Below, piece after piece: positions 11,701 through 23,200 of a DNA stretch of 64,000 bases. Location: contig CM034099.1 of NCBI GenBank assembly GCA_019914945.1, positions 496,001-560,000 of the forward strand. Reading direction: 5' to 3'. Source of the DNA: Typha latifolia (Eukaryota > Streptophyta > Magnoliopsida > Poales > Typhaceae). The notes below the pieces were generated by a model. It worked only from the letters and a program-made list of their open reading frames with translations, had not been told where the DNA came from and ran no database searches. A program made the translations under genes and the position numbers. Position 1 is the first letter of the stretch; each line of letters begins with the position of its first letter.

Positions 11701-14700
11701 CAATTATGTCTGCTTTTCTCCCATATTCAACTACATTGAGTTTGTAAGAAATACGCAATAGCAGGATAAAACCAATGATGACCGTGCCACCATCACCACA
11801 GGGTGTGTTGAGCGACTTGCCTCGGCATGCCCAACCGTGCTAGTAGCACATCCTTGCCAGTGGCACGCCCTACGTGCCACTAGTATGCATTTATAATATT
11901 TTTAATAAATTTTAAATATATTTTTTGGTCTTCGGTATGTTGATTTTTTGTTTAAATATATGTATTAAAAGTTTAAAACCTACATTATAATATTTTATCT
12001 TTAGATTATTTTTATAAATAGCATATTTTATTAAACAAGCAACAGTTAAATATAAATATTATTTAACAAATACTATGATTAAAGACATTCAGTAAAACTA
12101 ATAATAATGATTGAACACTCAATAATATAATTGAATACTCCATAATATAATTGAACACATGATATTAATTGATAATAGTTTAATAATTAAAATTAACATC
12201 TGGTTGAACGTAAAATGACGAGAAGAATCAAAGTCTTTATTTACTAGCACAAGAATAATATGAGAATGTTGCATTAAATACTGTCGATATTTTTCAAAAC
12301 TCATTCACTGATAGTATTGCTCGTTGTAACGTCTCACATAGTCTTCATACAAATAAAATTTTTATAATTCTCCTATGATATGATATGAATATTGAACATG
12401 TATGAAAATAACCGACACAGGCACAAACACACCATAAGCATATGCAGATTGTGAATATAGAGTATAATAATGATGTTCTAGCTCTGATGGGTGTGATTGA
12501 TATGATGATAATTATGATGAACTCATATCATCATGTGGGTGTACCTCTCCTGATATCCTGCTACCTATAGCCTCTCAAATCCTCTGTAAAAAGAATACCT
12601 CTATAAAAAGGTAGTGTAACAAGGATGCATGTCTCATCTCCATCATCACCGCCACCAGACTGAGTCTCGTTATTATTATTATTATTATTATTATTATCAC
12701 CATCATCATTATCATTATCATCTCTAATCTCATTATTATTAATTTTATCTAAATCTTCTAAATGATTAATTGATTAGTTGATTTGACAATGATCGATGAA
12801 AATAGAAATTTTTTTAAAAAATAGCTCCACATGGCATAATGACCAGCAAGCGGCCGTGCCGAATGGCACACGGCTTACTGACCAGGGGTGTACCACTGGC
12901 ACACCCCATGCCAAGTGCTGTACCATTAATGGCACGGCACGGCCATCCATGGGTATGACTATTGTTTAATCAAATGTCTTTCAATTTTGAGCAAGCTCAA
13001 ACTGCTTCTCGAGTGGCAATGTTTGAAAAGCCAAGTAAAGGGACCCAAAGATGATCCAATATTAGGTGCGGCAAATGCATTGTATATATAACAAATGGAC
13101 AATTGACATAGCACTACTTCACTACATACATAGAAGGAACTATACCAGAATGCACAGGAATACATTCCAATACTATTCCAATACTAATATATGCAATAGT
13201 CTAAGTCTAACAATAAAAATGATCATTTTTCCTCCATACTTGAATCCATAGGTTACTCTATTAGACCATTGAATTTTACTGAAGATCAGTAAACAAAAGT
13301 TGTCTAATTTTTTCTATACAGAAAAATGATGTTGTGAAAACTGTAAAGTATATAATGATACAAGTAGAAATCTTTTAAGCTATAGTACAATTGAGCATCA
13401 AACCACGCCTCATGAAATTTCAGATATACTACTTGATTTCAAGAACTACTGAGAACAAAGGGAAACACTGAATACTACCTAAATCGTGGAAAGAAAGCAC
13501 TGCTTAAGTCATCAGTTAACTTGATTGGAGATGCAGAGTTTTCGACAACGTTGCCACTGCACCATGATAAGACACAAAAGATTAAACAATGGTAAAACAT
13601 AAGAGCATCAACTAAAAAACTAAATAGCCAAATTTACGTGACAAATGAAATAACGAAAATGATAACAGTAACATGAGAATATTTTCTGAGTACAACAACA
13701 TACTCACTCTAATGTATCAACATGTTGTTCTTGATAAGGATTGCATATAGCATAAAGTGCACAAGGTCTGTTATAGCAATATTTAATACCAAGTTTTCTT
13801 GGTGTTTTTTGTAGATTATTCTCCGATGACCAACCTACAAAAACCAAATAATTGAGACATCCATTTGAAGATGATGGGGACCAAATTACTTGACCAACAC
13901 TTAAGGTTCTTGAAATTCCCTCAACTGCTCGTACTTCCCCACTGCAAACAAGATAAAGGGTATACGCCGTAAATTTTAGAAGTTCTCATGACAAATAATT
14001 TGGTAGAACTTGTAAAGTCATAATCAAGTTAAATATAGACCTAGCAATATTAACAACAAACAGAGAAGGATTCCTCTTTTTGGAATAGGTTTCACCCCAT
14101 TCCTCTTCCCAATCTCCTTGACCTTTCCAACTATCACAGTCCTTCTCAGATGATCCTTCTTTCTTGTATCCTAAATCATTGAATACTGGCCTAGGTAGAG
14201 GTGGCTCTTCAGCAACATAGGCTATGAGATTTTCTTCATGACTCCATGATATTCCTTCAAACCTGTATTGACAATAATTTACAAGTGTACCATTTTAAAT
14301 TATTAAATGGAAAGATGGACTAAAGTACAAGTTACAGTAATAAGCTACAGGATAATCTACAAAGTAGCTATATAGAACAATAAGCTCATTTTGACTGGAA
14401 ATTTTGTATGCAGTTGTTTACCATCCATCAATATATAGTGTCCCATGAACAGACTGTGGAATGTGTATTTCCTTCTCCAATTGTGATAGAGCCCATATCT
14501 CAAGTTTTGTAGGGGAATCATTCTCAGCATTCCGCACTACAAGGAGCTTTGATCCTGATGGTGATGGAACAATTGTTGACACTCCAGTCATTTCAGTTGG
14601 AAAGGGAGACCATTGGAAGTCCACAGTACGTTTACTAGGCTTTGAAATATGAGAAGATAGAACAAATTTCCTCCTTTTATTAGCTAAGAGGTTTGGTTGG

Positions 14701-15845
14701 CTCATTGAAAACATTGCCCTGGAAGTGTTTGCTGCAATAATTGAAATGAAGGTCATAGTGGTTGGATTGTTGTGCAGAAATCATAAAATTAATTAAATGA
14801 TGAAAAAGAAAGTACAACAAAAACAAGTTTGCAATCGCTCAAAGGGAAAAAATTGAATTAGTAAAAATCAGAAGTCCATACCACTGTCAGACTTGAAAAT
14901 CCATGCCTTGTCAACACTAGGTATCTTTGTGAATTCTTGCAGCAATTTAGCCTGAGAAGCATATTCGTCTAACATTGTTGGTTCCATTCCCAGTGGGATT
15001 TCTTTCTCTGATGCAACTTCAGACACTTGCATAGCTGATGAGGAAGATGAAATCTGGCAAACACTGAGGAATGATAAAGATAAATCGCATAAGTCAAAAT
15101 GCTAAACTGAAATTAATACACTCATAAAGAATGAGATTAAACCCCTCAATCATCGCCTACTTAATATAAATGTCCAGTGCCTCGTTTGCTTATTCTTCAT
15201 CGTCCTCCAAGAGAGAAGAAAAATACCAAAACAAAAATTAACCATCTTCCTCCACCTAAACTACGTCCACGGCGACTAGTTTAAATGGTTGCATGAGCTT
15301 AAGCTGCAACTTATCTGCTTGTCAAATAGGCCTTGCAATAACATACATAAAACGCACTAAAAGACACAACTCCTTAACGTTTCCTTTAGTAGATAAGAGC
15401 AGCTATATCAATAATCTATTGGCATCTATGACCACAAAGAAGCTCCATTGTCCTAGAGACCCAGCATCAGGACTCTCCAAACCAGCCAAAACGGAGAAGG
15501 CGATCGCGAGTACCCAAATCCACAGAGTTGCTAATCTCCAAAAAACACGCAATAAAATTCTCCAAATCCAAGATAAAACAAATGGGAATCTTCATATTCG
15601 ACGGAAATCCAACAAAGAATACAAGTGATCATGAACCGCTTTCGATTAGAAGAAGTAGAGAAAGACGAGAAAAAAAAAAAAAAACCCAGTGAAATCGATT
15701 AAGAGAAGAAAGTGAGAGAATCTTACATGGATTTGGGGAAGAATCTGGTAGGAGCTGAAGTGGTCGGGAATTTGGGAGGGAATAGTCTTTCGCCAAGACG
15801 CAGTCCGTGCAAACGCGGAGCAGCAGCGAAGACAACAGTAGCCAT
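2784..15845 (-). CDS. AARE: Acylamino-acid-releasing enzyme (acylaminoacyl peptidase, S9C family)
   Basis: A serine peptidase of the prolyl oligopeptidase family that removes N-acylated amino acids from peptides. Eighteen exons join in frame to 824 residues: 15845-15727, 15063-14882, 14731-14422, 14262-14041, 13941-13708, 13556-13479, 11280-11142, 9992-9841, 9757-9675, 9600-9485, 9372-9294, 5504-5336, 4929-4869, 4752-4630, 4494-4297, 3650-3582, 3005-2929, 2847-2784. The N-terminal part should be the beta-propeller (motif SPDGKYLVFLSA) and the C-terminal ~260 residues the alpha/beta hydrolase. Probable triad: Ser677 in GGSHGG, Asp768 in GAQDLRVP, His800 in EDVHGI. HGGPH near residue 600 is the usual oxyanion region. 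The first ~50 residues are basic and lack acidic clusters apart from one Glu, so plastid import is possible (inference). Introns 6 (2.2 kb) and 11 (3.8 kb) are swollen by repeats. Confidence 0.93.
4973..5134. repeat. Tandem duplication, period 82 bp, in AARE intron 12
   Basis: Two adjacent copies start with GTACCAAATCA (4973 and 5055) and share ACGAGTTAGTCATTCAATTC and CATCACGAGTCTTTTGTCAT. They differ by a few substitutions and a 1-bp indel. The duplication lies between exons 13 and 12 of AARE and touches no splice site. Confidence 0.85.
6107..6832. mobile_element. Putative MITE with GGACACG-rich ends in AARE intron 11
   Basis: The left end reads CTCTAAAGCACGGA and the reverse complement of the right end reads CTATGAAGCCGGACAC, so the ends form an imperfect terminal inverted repeat. 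Both ends are rich in short GGACAC/GTGTCC motifs. Candidate 8-bp flanks (6099-6106 and 6833-6840) match at only five positions, so the exact ends and superfamily are uncertain. No transposase is visible in the 726 bp. A CT-rich stretch occurs near 6427-6445. Confidence 0.45.
7177..7534 (+). repeat. 5' LTR of the small retrotransposon
   Basis: 358 bp, TGATG...CATCA, followed by the primer-binding site. It aligns along its length with 8733-9093, sharing for instance TTGCAATTGTTTAG and TTCCTTTTCTCTTTCTTTCA. Confidence 0.85.
8733..9093 (+). repeat. 3' LTR of the small retrotransposon
   Basis: 361 bp, preceded directly by the polypurine tract. It differs from the 5' LTR by scattered substitutions and small indels. 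A short duplicated unit (ATTTTTTATGTATGTTCTAT, twice between 9100 and 9175) lies just outside. Confidence 0.85.
11623..11713. repeat. 38-bp tandem repeat in AARE intron 6
   Basis: The unit AACAACTATGTCTCCTTAAT plus GGAAGYTGGTTAGATGCG occurs at 11623-11660 and 11661-11698. A partial third copy starts at 11699. The two full copies differ at one position. Confidence 0.85.
11780..12950. mobile_element. Possible MITE with GGCACGGC-rich ends in AARE intron 6
   Basis: The left end reads GATGACCGTGCC and the right end, reverse complemented, reads GATGGCCGTGCC. Both ends hold nested GGCAC/GTGCC palindromes such as GTGCCACTGG-like motifs. The AT-rich core contains a (TTA)n microsatellite at 12670-12700. 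No convincing target duplication was seen, so the ends are approximate. Confidence 0.4.
12670..12722. repeat. (TTA)n / (ATC)n microsatellite
   Basis: About ten TTA units run into CATCATCATTATCATTATCATC inside AARE intron 6. Confidence 0.9.
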
Positions 15846-16318
15846 GGAACTGCCTCCTATCTCGAGTATATAATAAGTGACGCAATTGGTCAGTGAGCTC
15901 AGCAGTGTTACCTTTTCCTTTTTCCTTTTTTTTTTAATGTGCGAGTGAATCATATATTATTCTTTTCTATTGCTAATCGATACATGCCTTTCAGAAATTT
16001 TCCAAAAAATTAAACATTCGTCAAAATATGTTTTATTTGCAAAGATCACCACATATTACTCATAACTTCTTAGTATTTGTAAAGTTCGACGCTTTCGCAA
16101 TTTAAATTCTATTAAAAAAAAATTAATTCGTAATATAAAACATACAGGACATGGGTATTTATAGAAGGCCCTTGATTGGTCCAAGCATTTTTCCTAATTA
16201 TTATGATAAAATGAGATTTCACGTACAGGACACCGGTACAAGGCCTGAATTAATCTAAGCCGTCTGATAGTACACATCAATGCCTGGCTTTTGACCTCCA
16301 GGACCGTCATTCTCTCGA
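15846..16318. promoter_or_regulatory. Shared head-to-head spacer of AARE and the PPR gene
   Basis: Only 473 bp separate the AARE start codon (minus) from the PPR start codon (plus). Both promoters and 5' UTRs must lie here or overlap. The middle is AT-rich and I could not assign a clear TATA box to either gene. Confidence 0.6.
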
Positions 16319-17908
16319 ATGTACATGATTGATTTCCCCTTCCGGCCCACGGCCCGCTCTCTTGTCCGGCTCATCAAGTCCATCTCCCCCACCTCTCCTT
16401 CCTCGCTCCTCGAAGCCCAAACTCTCCACTCCTTCCTCACCAAGACCGGTCTCCTCTCCTCCAATGAGTTCATCTCCAGTGCGCTCACCTCGCTGTACTC
16501 CTATTTGGGCCGTATATTTTGCGCCCGCAAATTGTTCGACGAAATGCCTCAACCTGGCATGGTTTTCCATACCGCCATGGCTCGAGCCTACGTTGCTGTG
16601 AACCGACCCATGGAAGCGTTGGTTCTCTTCCGCGCCATGAGATCTGGAGGCTTGTCGCTAGACCCCGTGGCTTTGGCGACTGCCATTACTGCGTGTCGCC
16701 AGCTTGGTGGCGATCCAAAACCGGCAAAAGTGATTCATGGGTTCATTGTCACTAGTGGGGCTGAAATTGATCCATTTGTTAGCACAGAGTTGATCAGGAT
16801 TTATGGTGGTAGCTATGAATTGGCACTTTCTCATAAAATTTTTGACGCAATGCCAGTGAAAACTGTTGTTGCTTGGAATGCTATTATACATCAGTTTGTC
16901 AAACATGGTGAGATACAAACTGGTTATCGTTTGTTTATCGAGATGCCGAACAGGGATGCCATCTCATGGAATACATTGATATCTGGGTATTGCCAGGTAG
17001 GTCAGTATCGGGAAGCCCTGTCGGCGTTCCGTAAGATGCTGTCATCTCAAGTGAAACCAAATATACTAACTATGTGCACTGTTCTCTCTGCTTGTGCTAG
17101 CATAGGCATGTTGGAAACTGGGATCTGGGTTCACTCTTACATTGAAAGAAATTGTACGAGTTTTGATGGATCATTGGATCACTGCTTAATTGACATGTAT
17201 GCCAAGTGTGGGAGCATCGAGAAGGCAGTTCAGGTCTTTGAGAAGGTCCCAATGAGGAGAGACCTGTACTCATGGACGTCGGTAATTTGTGCACTTGCAA
17301 TGCATGGGATAGCCATTGATGCTGTTCAAATGTTTGCTAGGATGCAACAAGTTGGTGTCCCACCAGATGAAGTTACATTTGTTGGGGTTCTAAATGCTTG
17401 TGCCCATGGAGGACTAATAGAAAAAGGTTTTCAGTATTTTTATTCTATGGAAGAAATGTATGGCCTTGCACCTAAAATTGAGCATTATGGTTGTATGATC
17501 GATCTCTTAGGCCGTGTTGGACGATTGAAAGAGGCATATGATCTCATAATGGGTATGCCTATGAAACCTAATGCAGTTATGTGGGGTACATTGCTAAGTG
17601 CATGCAAGGTTCATAACAATGTGGAGCTTGGTGAAGTTGCAGCTGCCAAAGTGATTGAGTTGGATCCACATGATCCTTGGAGTCGAGTGATGTTGTCCAA
17701 CATGCATGCAGAAGCCCAAGATTGGAGTGAGGTAATGAAGCTAAGGAAGGAACTGAAAGGAATTGGGATGAGAAAAACTCCTGGATGTAGTCTGATTGAG
17801 ATAAGTGGTGAGGTTAATGAATTTGTTGCTGGGGGTAGTTTGCATCCACAGCATGCAGAGATTTTTGCTCTATTAGCTAACATCGAAGCTCAGATGCATA
17901 TAAACTGA
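16319..17908 (+). CDS. PLS-class PPR protein with E/E+ tail, 529 aa
   Basis: An intronless frame of 529 residues. It has variable-length PPR units typical of the PLS subgroup: SWNTLISGYCQVGQYREAL, LIDMYAKCGSIEKAVQVFEK and VTFVGVLNACAHGGLIEKG. A C-terminal E-type region follows (IEHYGCMIDLLGRVGRLKEA, then PGCSLIEI at residues 488-495). There is no DYW deaminase domain. PLS-E proteins usually act as site-recognition factors in organelle C-to-U RNA editing, so that role is inferred, with the target unknown. The N-terminus MYMIDFPFRPTARSLVRLIK is basic and fits mitochondrial or plastid import. The first third is GC-rich and later parts are AT-rich. The gene sits head to head with AARE. Confidence 0.93.
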   Translation: MYMIDFPFRPTARSLVRLIKSISPTSPSSLLEAQTLHSFLTKTGLLSSNEFISSALTSLYSYLGRIFCARKLFDEMPQPGMVFHTAMARAYVAVNRPMEALVLFRAMRSGGLSLDPVALATAITACRQLGGDPKPAKVIHGFIVTSGAEIDPFVSTELIRIYGGSYELALSHKIFDAMPVKTVVAWNAIIHQFVKHGEIQTGYRLFIEMPNRDAISWNTLISGYCQVGQYREALSAFRKMLSSQVKPNILTMCTVLSACASIGMLETGIWVHSYIERNCTSFDGSLDHCLIDMYAKCGSIEKAVQVFEKVPMRRDLYSWTSVICALAMHGIAIDAVQMFARMQQVGVPPDEVTFVGVLNACAHGGLIEKGFQYFYSMEEMYGLAPKIEHYGCMIDLLGRVGRLKEAYDLIMGMPMKPNAVMWGTLLSACKVHNNVELGEVAAAKVIELDPHDPWSRVMLSNMHAEAQDWSEVMKLRKELKGIGMRKTPGCSLIEISGEVNEFVAGGSLHPQHAEIFALLANIEAQMHIN

Positions 17909-20216
17909 TCCCTTCTATTGCAAATGCTTGACTATAAAGTTATACTTTAAGACACTACCACCTTTGTTGAAGATGTGTCCTCAAGTTGAGAAATGTGATG
18001 CCAAAGATATATTACATGAGATCATGGAAATAGAACTGTGCTTCGACTTATTTGATAGGCATGTATCTCCTGCATGGTTGATGGGTTAAGCCAACTTAAC
18101 AAGGATTACTTCTGAAACTGTGTTTGGCAGCTTAACCAGATAGTATGATCTCTATATAATCAGAATGACAATACCAAGCTGATACATTTGGTTAAGTATC
18201 AACATAACTTACATATCTAACTTTTCCCCCTTAGCTGACAAAAGAAAATAAATTCTACAGAATTTAGTCTGATAATCTTCCAACTTTCTAACCAGAGCCT
18301 AGTACTCTTGCTGTTTGGTCCAAGCAGTATTGTCGATTGGTTCATGCAGGGCCATACAGATGTTACCTTGACATACAATTAAGTGGGAAACACATAGCTA
18401 GGAGAGTTAGTCCTAGAATCCTGGGTCAACCTGTCAATGCCTATGGCTCAGTATCAGCCCAATAAATCCCAATATTTTGAGCTCATATTCACAACATGAA
18501 TAGGATAGATCTGGACAAGCTGATTGATCATTATAGCTCCAATGGATCATGAGGATTTTATGGTTAGCTTTGAGATTTCATTGTGAAGAGGGATGATTTT
18601 ATGAAATCGTAGTGCCGCTGATAACAAGTAGTTTTCAGCAACATCAATACAGTGCCATCAAGGATCTGATAATTGTTATCAGAAATAAATGGAACATATT
18701 GTGACAAAGTAATTATATGCTTGGGTCTATTGGACCAAATAAATGGAACTTTTGTTGAATTCGAGAGGATTCAGATATTTGGTGTTGTATAAATCAAGGA
18801 TATAGTTCTACAACAACTGTGCTGTCTACTTTGAACATAAGGTCCGGTTCTGGTCTGATTCTTAGAAACTGAGATAACTAGTTTTGGGTTACAAAGATAA
18901 CTGCGATCATTGTAGAGTCTCATTCATAACTGATCGATAAATTCTGAAATCAAATTGACACCTCAAATCAGACAGCTATTTCATGTAGCAAGTTTCGTTG
19001 GACAGGTTTGACTGAGATAAGGAGAATGAATAAAGTGGCTTTTTGACTGATACTGCTCCCAAGTTGGCCACAGTCTCATTCATAGCTGATAGGCATGTTT
19101 TTCTTTTCCCAGTTGTATGGATCCTAAACCAAAAGCAGCAGTTGAGGTACGGATGTACATGGGCAAAGTCACAAACATCTACTGGGATTTTAGAGGTTCT
19201 GCATCTAAGACTTTGATGGCCTAGCTGTTCTTGTTCTTGAACTTAACCAACCTTTTGTGGGGAAGAGGCCAAGATTGCAAGCAAGTGGATGCCGGGCAAT
19301 TAGCTGTACCAATATTTAGCACATTGTGTGAAGTTGTGATATCCACAGGTGGGAACAGGCACTGTTTCATTCAATACTGGAACGTCATGCTTTTGAGCAG
19401 ATGAGCAAATGCAAGGAGGAGCAATTCAACATCGTGTTGGAGAACAACAGTAGGAATCAACAGCAACCAATCAATCTCTAATTCTTTATCACTTTATGCT
19501 CTTTAATTACATTCCAGCCCCATGAGATGTGAGTTGGAAATGTCTTATTTGCCGTGGAATATTGAAGTGGGATATTTTTCCTCGTTATAAGATGGTGTGT
19601 ACCAAATTGAGCTACCTTTCTCTTTTCTTGCAGAGTATTCAGTCAGAGGAGAGTTTTTTTGGGGGTGACCTGTATCTCTTCAAGGATATTTTTGTTGTGA
19701 GAGAGGATTGAACTGAGATATTTGTCCACATGACAGGGACTCAGATTAGGTTTATTATTTTCTCAAATAACAGAAATTATTTTGAGATGAAATTAATTAA
19801 ATTCTCTCCAAATGAAATCAATTGAATACCATCAAAAATTGGTTCCAAATGTACCCTCATCTGCATATTTCTTCATAAAATTTAAAATAATTTTGCCTCT
19901 CACAGAATAGATTCTTAAATTTTAAATTTGGGTATTTCCTTTTTTTTATTGTATTAAGTTGTAATCGGTCGATTAAAATGAGACTTTCTTTTTAAAAAAA
20001 TGTAGTTTTTAAAAAGAGGAGGTAAAATGTATAATTCATGGGGTGGATGTGTAATTAACCGCCTAAAAATGGAACACCTTCGTGTCCTTGATCCTGAAAC
20101 GATCAGAGCTCAAAGGAACCTCACTCTTCTATATATAAAAAAAGAATCTCACTCGACCCTGGACTTCTTGAGGAAGAGAAGATTGGCTGGATCGAAGGGA
20201 TCCTGAGACGATCAAA
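17909..20216. other. Intergenic spacer, no gene seen
   Basis: 2.3 kb between the PPR stop and the start of the POLLUX-like gene. No long frame or recognisable domain was found. A phrase like TCTCATTCATARCTGATMG occurs near 18918 and 19073, suggesting an old local duplication. A near repeat ATCCTGARACGATCA occurs at about 20092 and 20200. Confidence 0.5.
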
Positions 20217-23200
20217 ATGAGTTCTCAGGTGCAGTGCCCCTTCCCATGGAGCTCTCCTCGAATCCACCCAAGAGCCATCCCGGCTTGCCCAGGTCTGAGG
20301 TCCATTCCATGGAGCTCTCCTCGGATCCACGCAAGACCCATCCTTCCTTACTCTCGTCTCAGGTCCGTTTCATTTACAGTTCCTTAGCACCCTTTTCTTG
20401 AAGCGATCAACCTGTTTCTGTGATTTTGTTGGTTTCTTGATCTGTCGTATTTCTTAGTTTGTTGTAACCAACTGGTGCGATGTGGTTCTTGGTTTGTCTT
20501 TTTGTTGGGTTTCCATTATCGGATTGGTTGTTTTAGTTTCGTTACTATTTTAGACTTTTCACTCCCTATGCTTGCATGAAGCATGACAGAGTAGTGGTGT
20601 GAGATGCATAGACTGATCTACAAGGATTTTTGAACCAAGAACAGAACTTTTCACAGAGAAGAGAAATGTTAAACATAGGAACATTGATAAGTATGAACCA
20701 TATGAGAAATTGTAAATAAAGTGCACATTTCTACATTTGGTGAATGTGTACCCAAATCTTCTTGGGAATTTGTTAGTGAAACAATACAAGGCCTGACCCT
20801 AGATTTGATTTGGAGAGAAGAGAGGAAGAGAGGGAAGATATCCAGGTGCAGTAAGAAGCAGAAAGTGGTGCCCCCCTCTGGTACCAAGTCAGTGTTATGT
20901 GTGTGGTGATTAATGAGATTGTTTGGCTTCGCTGCTTTCTTAGTAATATGGGTGTTCCATTGCCTTTCCCAACTCCTCTTTATGTCGATAATGATAGTGC
21001 TAAAAGCTCGCTGAAAATTATATTTTTCATGAGAGAACGAAGCACATTGAAGTCGATATCAAGGTTTGAAAAATCGAGATTGGCCTTCCGAAAAAACGAT
21101 ACATATCGGCTATATCGGTCGCATGGATCGGATCAGACTTTTTAATTACGTAAAATTCTAAATATTATTTAAAAATATAGAAAAACTTTTCAAAATTTAG
21201 AAAAAAGTTTACTAAAAATAAGAAAATAAAGAAAGAAGAAAAAAAGAAGAGAGTGGAAGAAATGAAAAAAACTGAATTGTGGTAAGGAACTAGATCTCTT
21301 CATAAGAGAAACAATAGTTCGCCGGAACTAGATCTCTTCGTAAGAGAAACAATAGTTATGTCGTAAGGAGAGAAAAAAAGAAAGAAAAAGTGAAAAAAAG
21401 AAAGAGAGTAAGAGAGAGAGAGAGTGAGAAGAAGGAGTGAAAGAGAGAAAGAGAGAGAGAGAGTTCGGATCGGGTTCGGCCGATTCGGCGAACCATGGTC
21501 GATATGCACTACACTAATCAAAAGTACCGAGCTGACATAATTTTTCTCCATCTAAATAGCACTGAGGAGCAAATTGCCAACTTCTTCATTAAGTATATTT
21601 CTCTTTTGCATTTTGAGGTTAGCAAATTCTTGATTTATGACACGCTGAGTTTGAGGGGAAGGGGAGTCACACCATCAAAGACTAAAGATGGAGTTTGATT
21701 GATTAGATAGAGAGCAGTAAGAAGAGTCTCAGCCTAATAAAAACGAGAAATAGAAGCATCAAAGAGAAGAGCATAAGTGGTTTTAAGAAGATGACAATAT
21801 TTCTGTTCGGCAACACTATTTTGAGCGGGGTTATAAGAACACAACTGCTGAGGTAGGGTGCCAGCAGCAGCATGAATAGAATGAAACTCAGAAGAGAGGT
21901 ACTCTCAAGCACCGTCAGATCAAAAGATCTTAATAGACTGACTAAACTGAGTACAAACTATAGAAAAAAAAGCACGATAGATCTGACATATCTTAGAGCA
22001 CTAGCACCTAAGGTAAATTCAGGTGTAACGAAAGAAATCATCAATAAAGATACATAATAGAGAAAGTCAAGACTAGAAGAAAAGGGAGCGGGACCCCAAT
22101 TGTTAAAAAACAAGATTAAAGGGAACTAGAGATACTCTCACAAGAGGAAAAAAATGGCTCGATGTTTTACGAACTTACAACCAGTAGACATGATCATCGG
22201 GCAGGCCGGGCCGGGCTTTTCGGGCCAACCGGGCTTAAGTATTTGTTCACGGCCCGACCCACCAATTATTCGGGCCGGGCTAGAATAGTCTAGCCCGTTA
22301 TCGCCCGTCGGCCCGTGAGAGATCGGGCTAGCCGGTCGGGCCGGGCCGGCCCGACCAACCAATCACTCGGCCTAACCCATATTTTAGCTATTTTTAGAAT
22401 TTTTTTAACTATTAGCTTATTTTAAAAAAAATATTTATATTCCTCCATTTAAAAAATAATTAAAATAAATTAAAATTTTTAAATGTGTGCTTAAAATAAT
22501 GCAAAACGATACAATACTAAATTTTTTTACTGTAGCAATGGTAAATTACTGTAGCAGACAGGCGGGCTTTCGGGCCGGGTTGGGCGGGCAAAGGGCTAGC
22601 CCGTGCGGCCCATGGATAGTTCGGGCTCGGGCTTAGCTCGGTCCAAACCGGGCCGGGCACGGGCGGGCTGGGCACGGGCGGGCTGGGCCCTTTGATCATG
22701 TCTAACAATCAGTATAAGGAGACAACCATAAAAAATAACTATTGCCTAAAGATCCAAACTTAGATAAAATCTTGAGATGCTGACTCGATACATGACTTAG
22801 ATATTGATGCCACAGGTCTGAAGGAGATAGGGAAGTGACGGGACAAACACTGGGACTATATGGAGGACGGTGAAGTTGGTCTAGATAGTCAAATCCATGA
22901 ATCTGAGTACCGGTCCTAATTCTCTAGCCTGTTGACTTATCTTGCACAACACAAGAAGTAAAAGAGAAGGATCACAGTGTAACCAAAGTCAGAAAGCTGA
23001 GTAACAAAAATAAGACTTATTGTAACACTGGGTTCAAGCTAGATATCATATAAAGTAAGATGACTAGTAAGATCTGTGGTCGGGGTGATGTAACCAATGT
23101 GAGAGGTGGGATAATAAGTCCCATCAGCAGTGTGAACATGAGGAAGGGCAGTTGGGGCAGGAATGAGACTAGTGAGAATAGATCAGTCACCAATCATATG

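Noticed and set aside
15293..15628. Plus-strand frame of 111 codons in AARE intron 1
   Set aside because: Basic, low-complexity product, no domain, antisense to the intron of a well-supported gene.
20897..21145. Plus-strand frame as a host gene
   Set aside because: It is copia RNase H running into the nested MITE, not a host protein.
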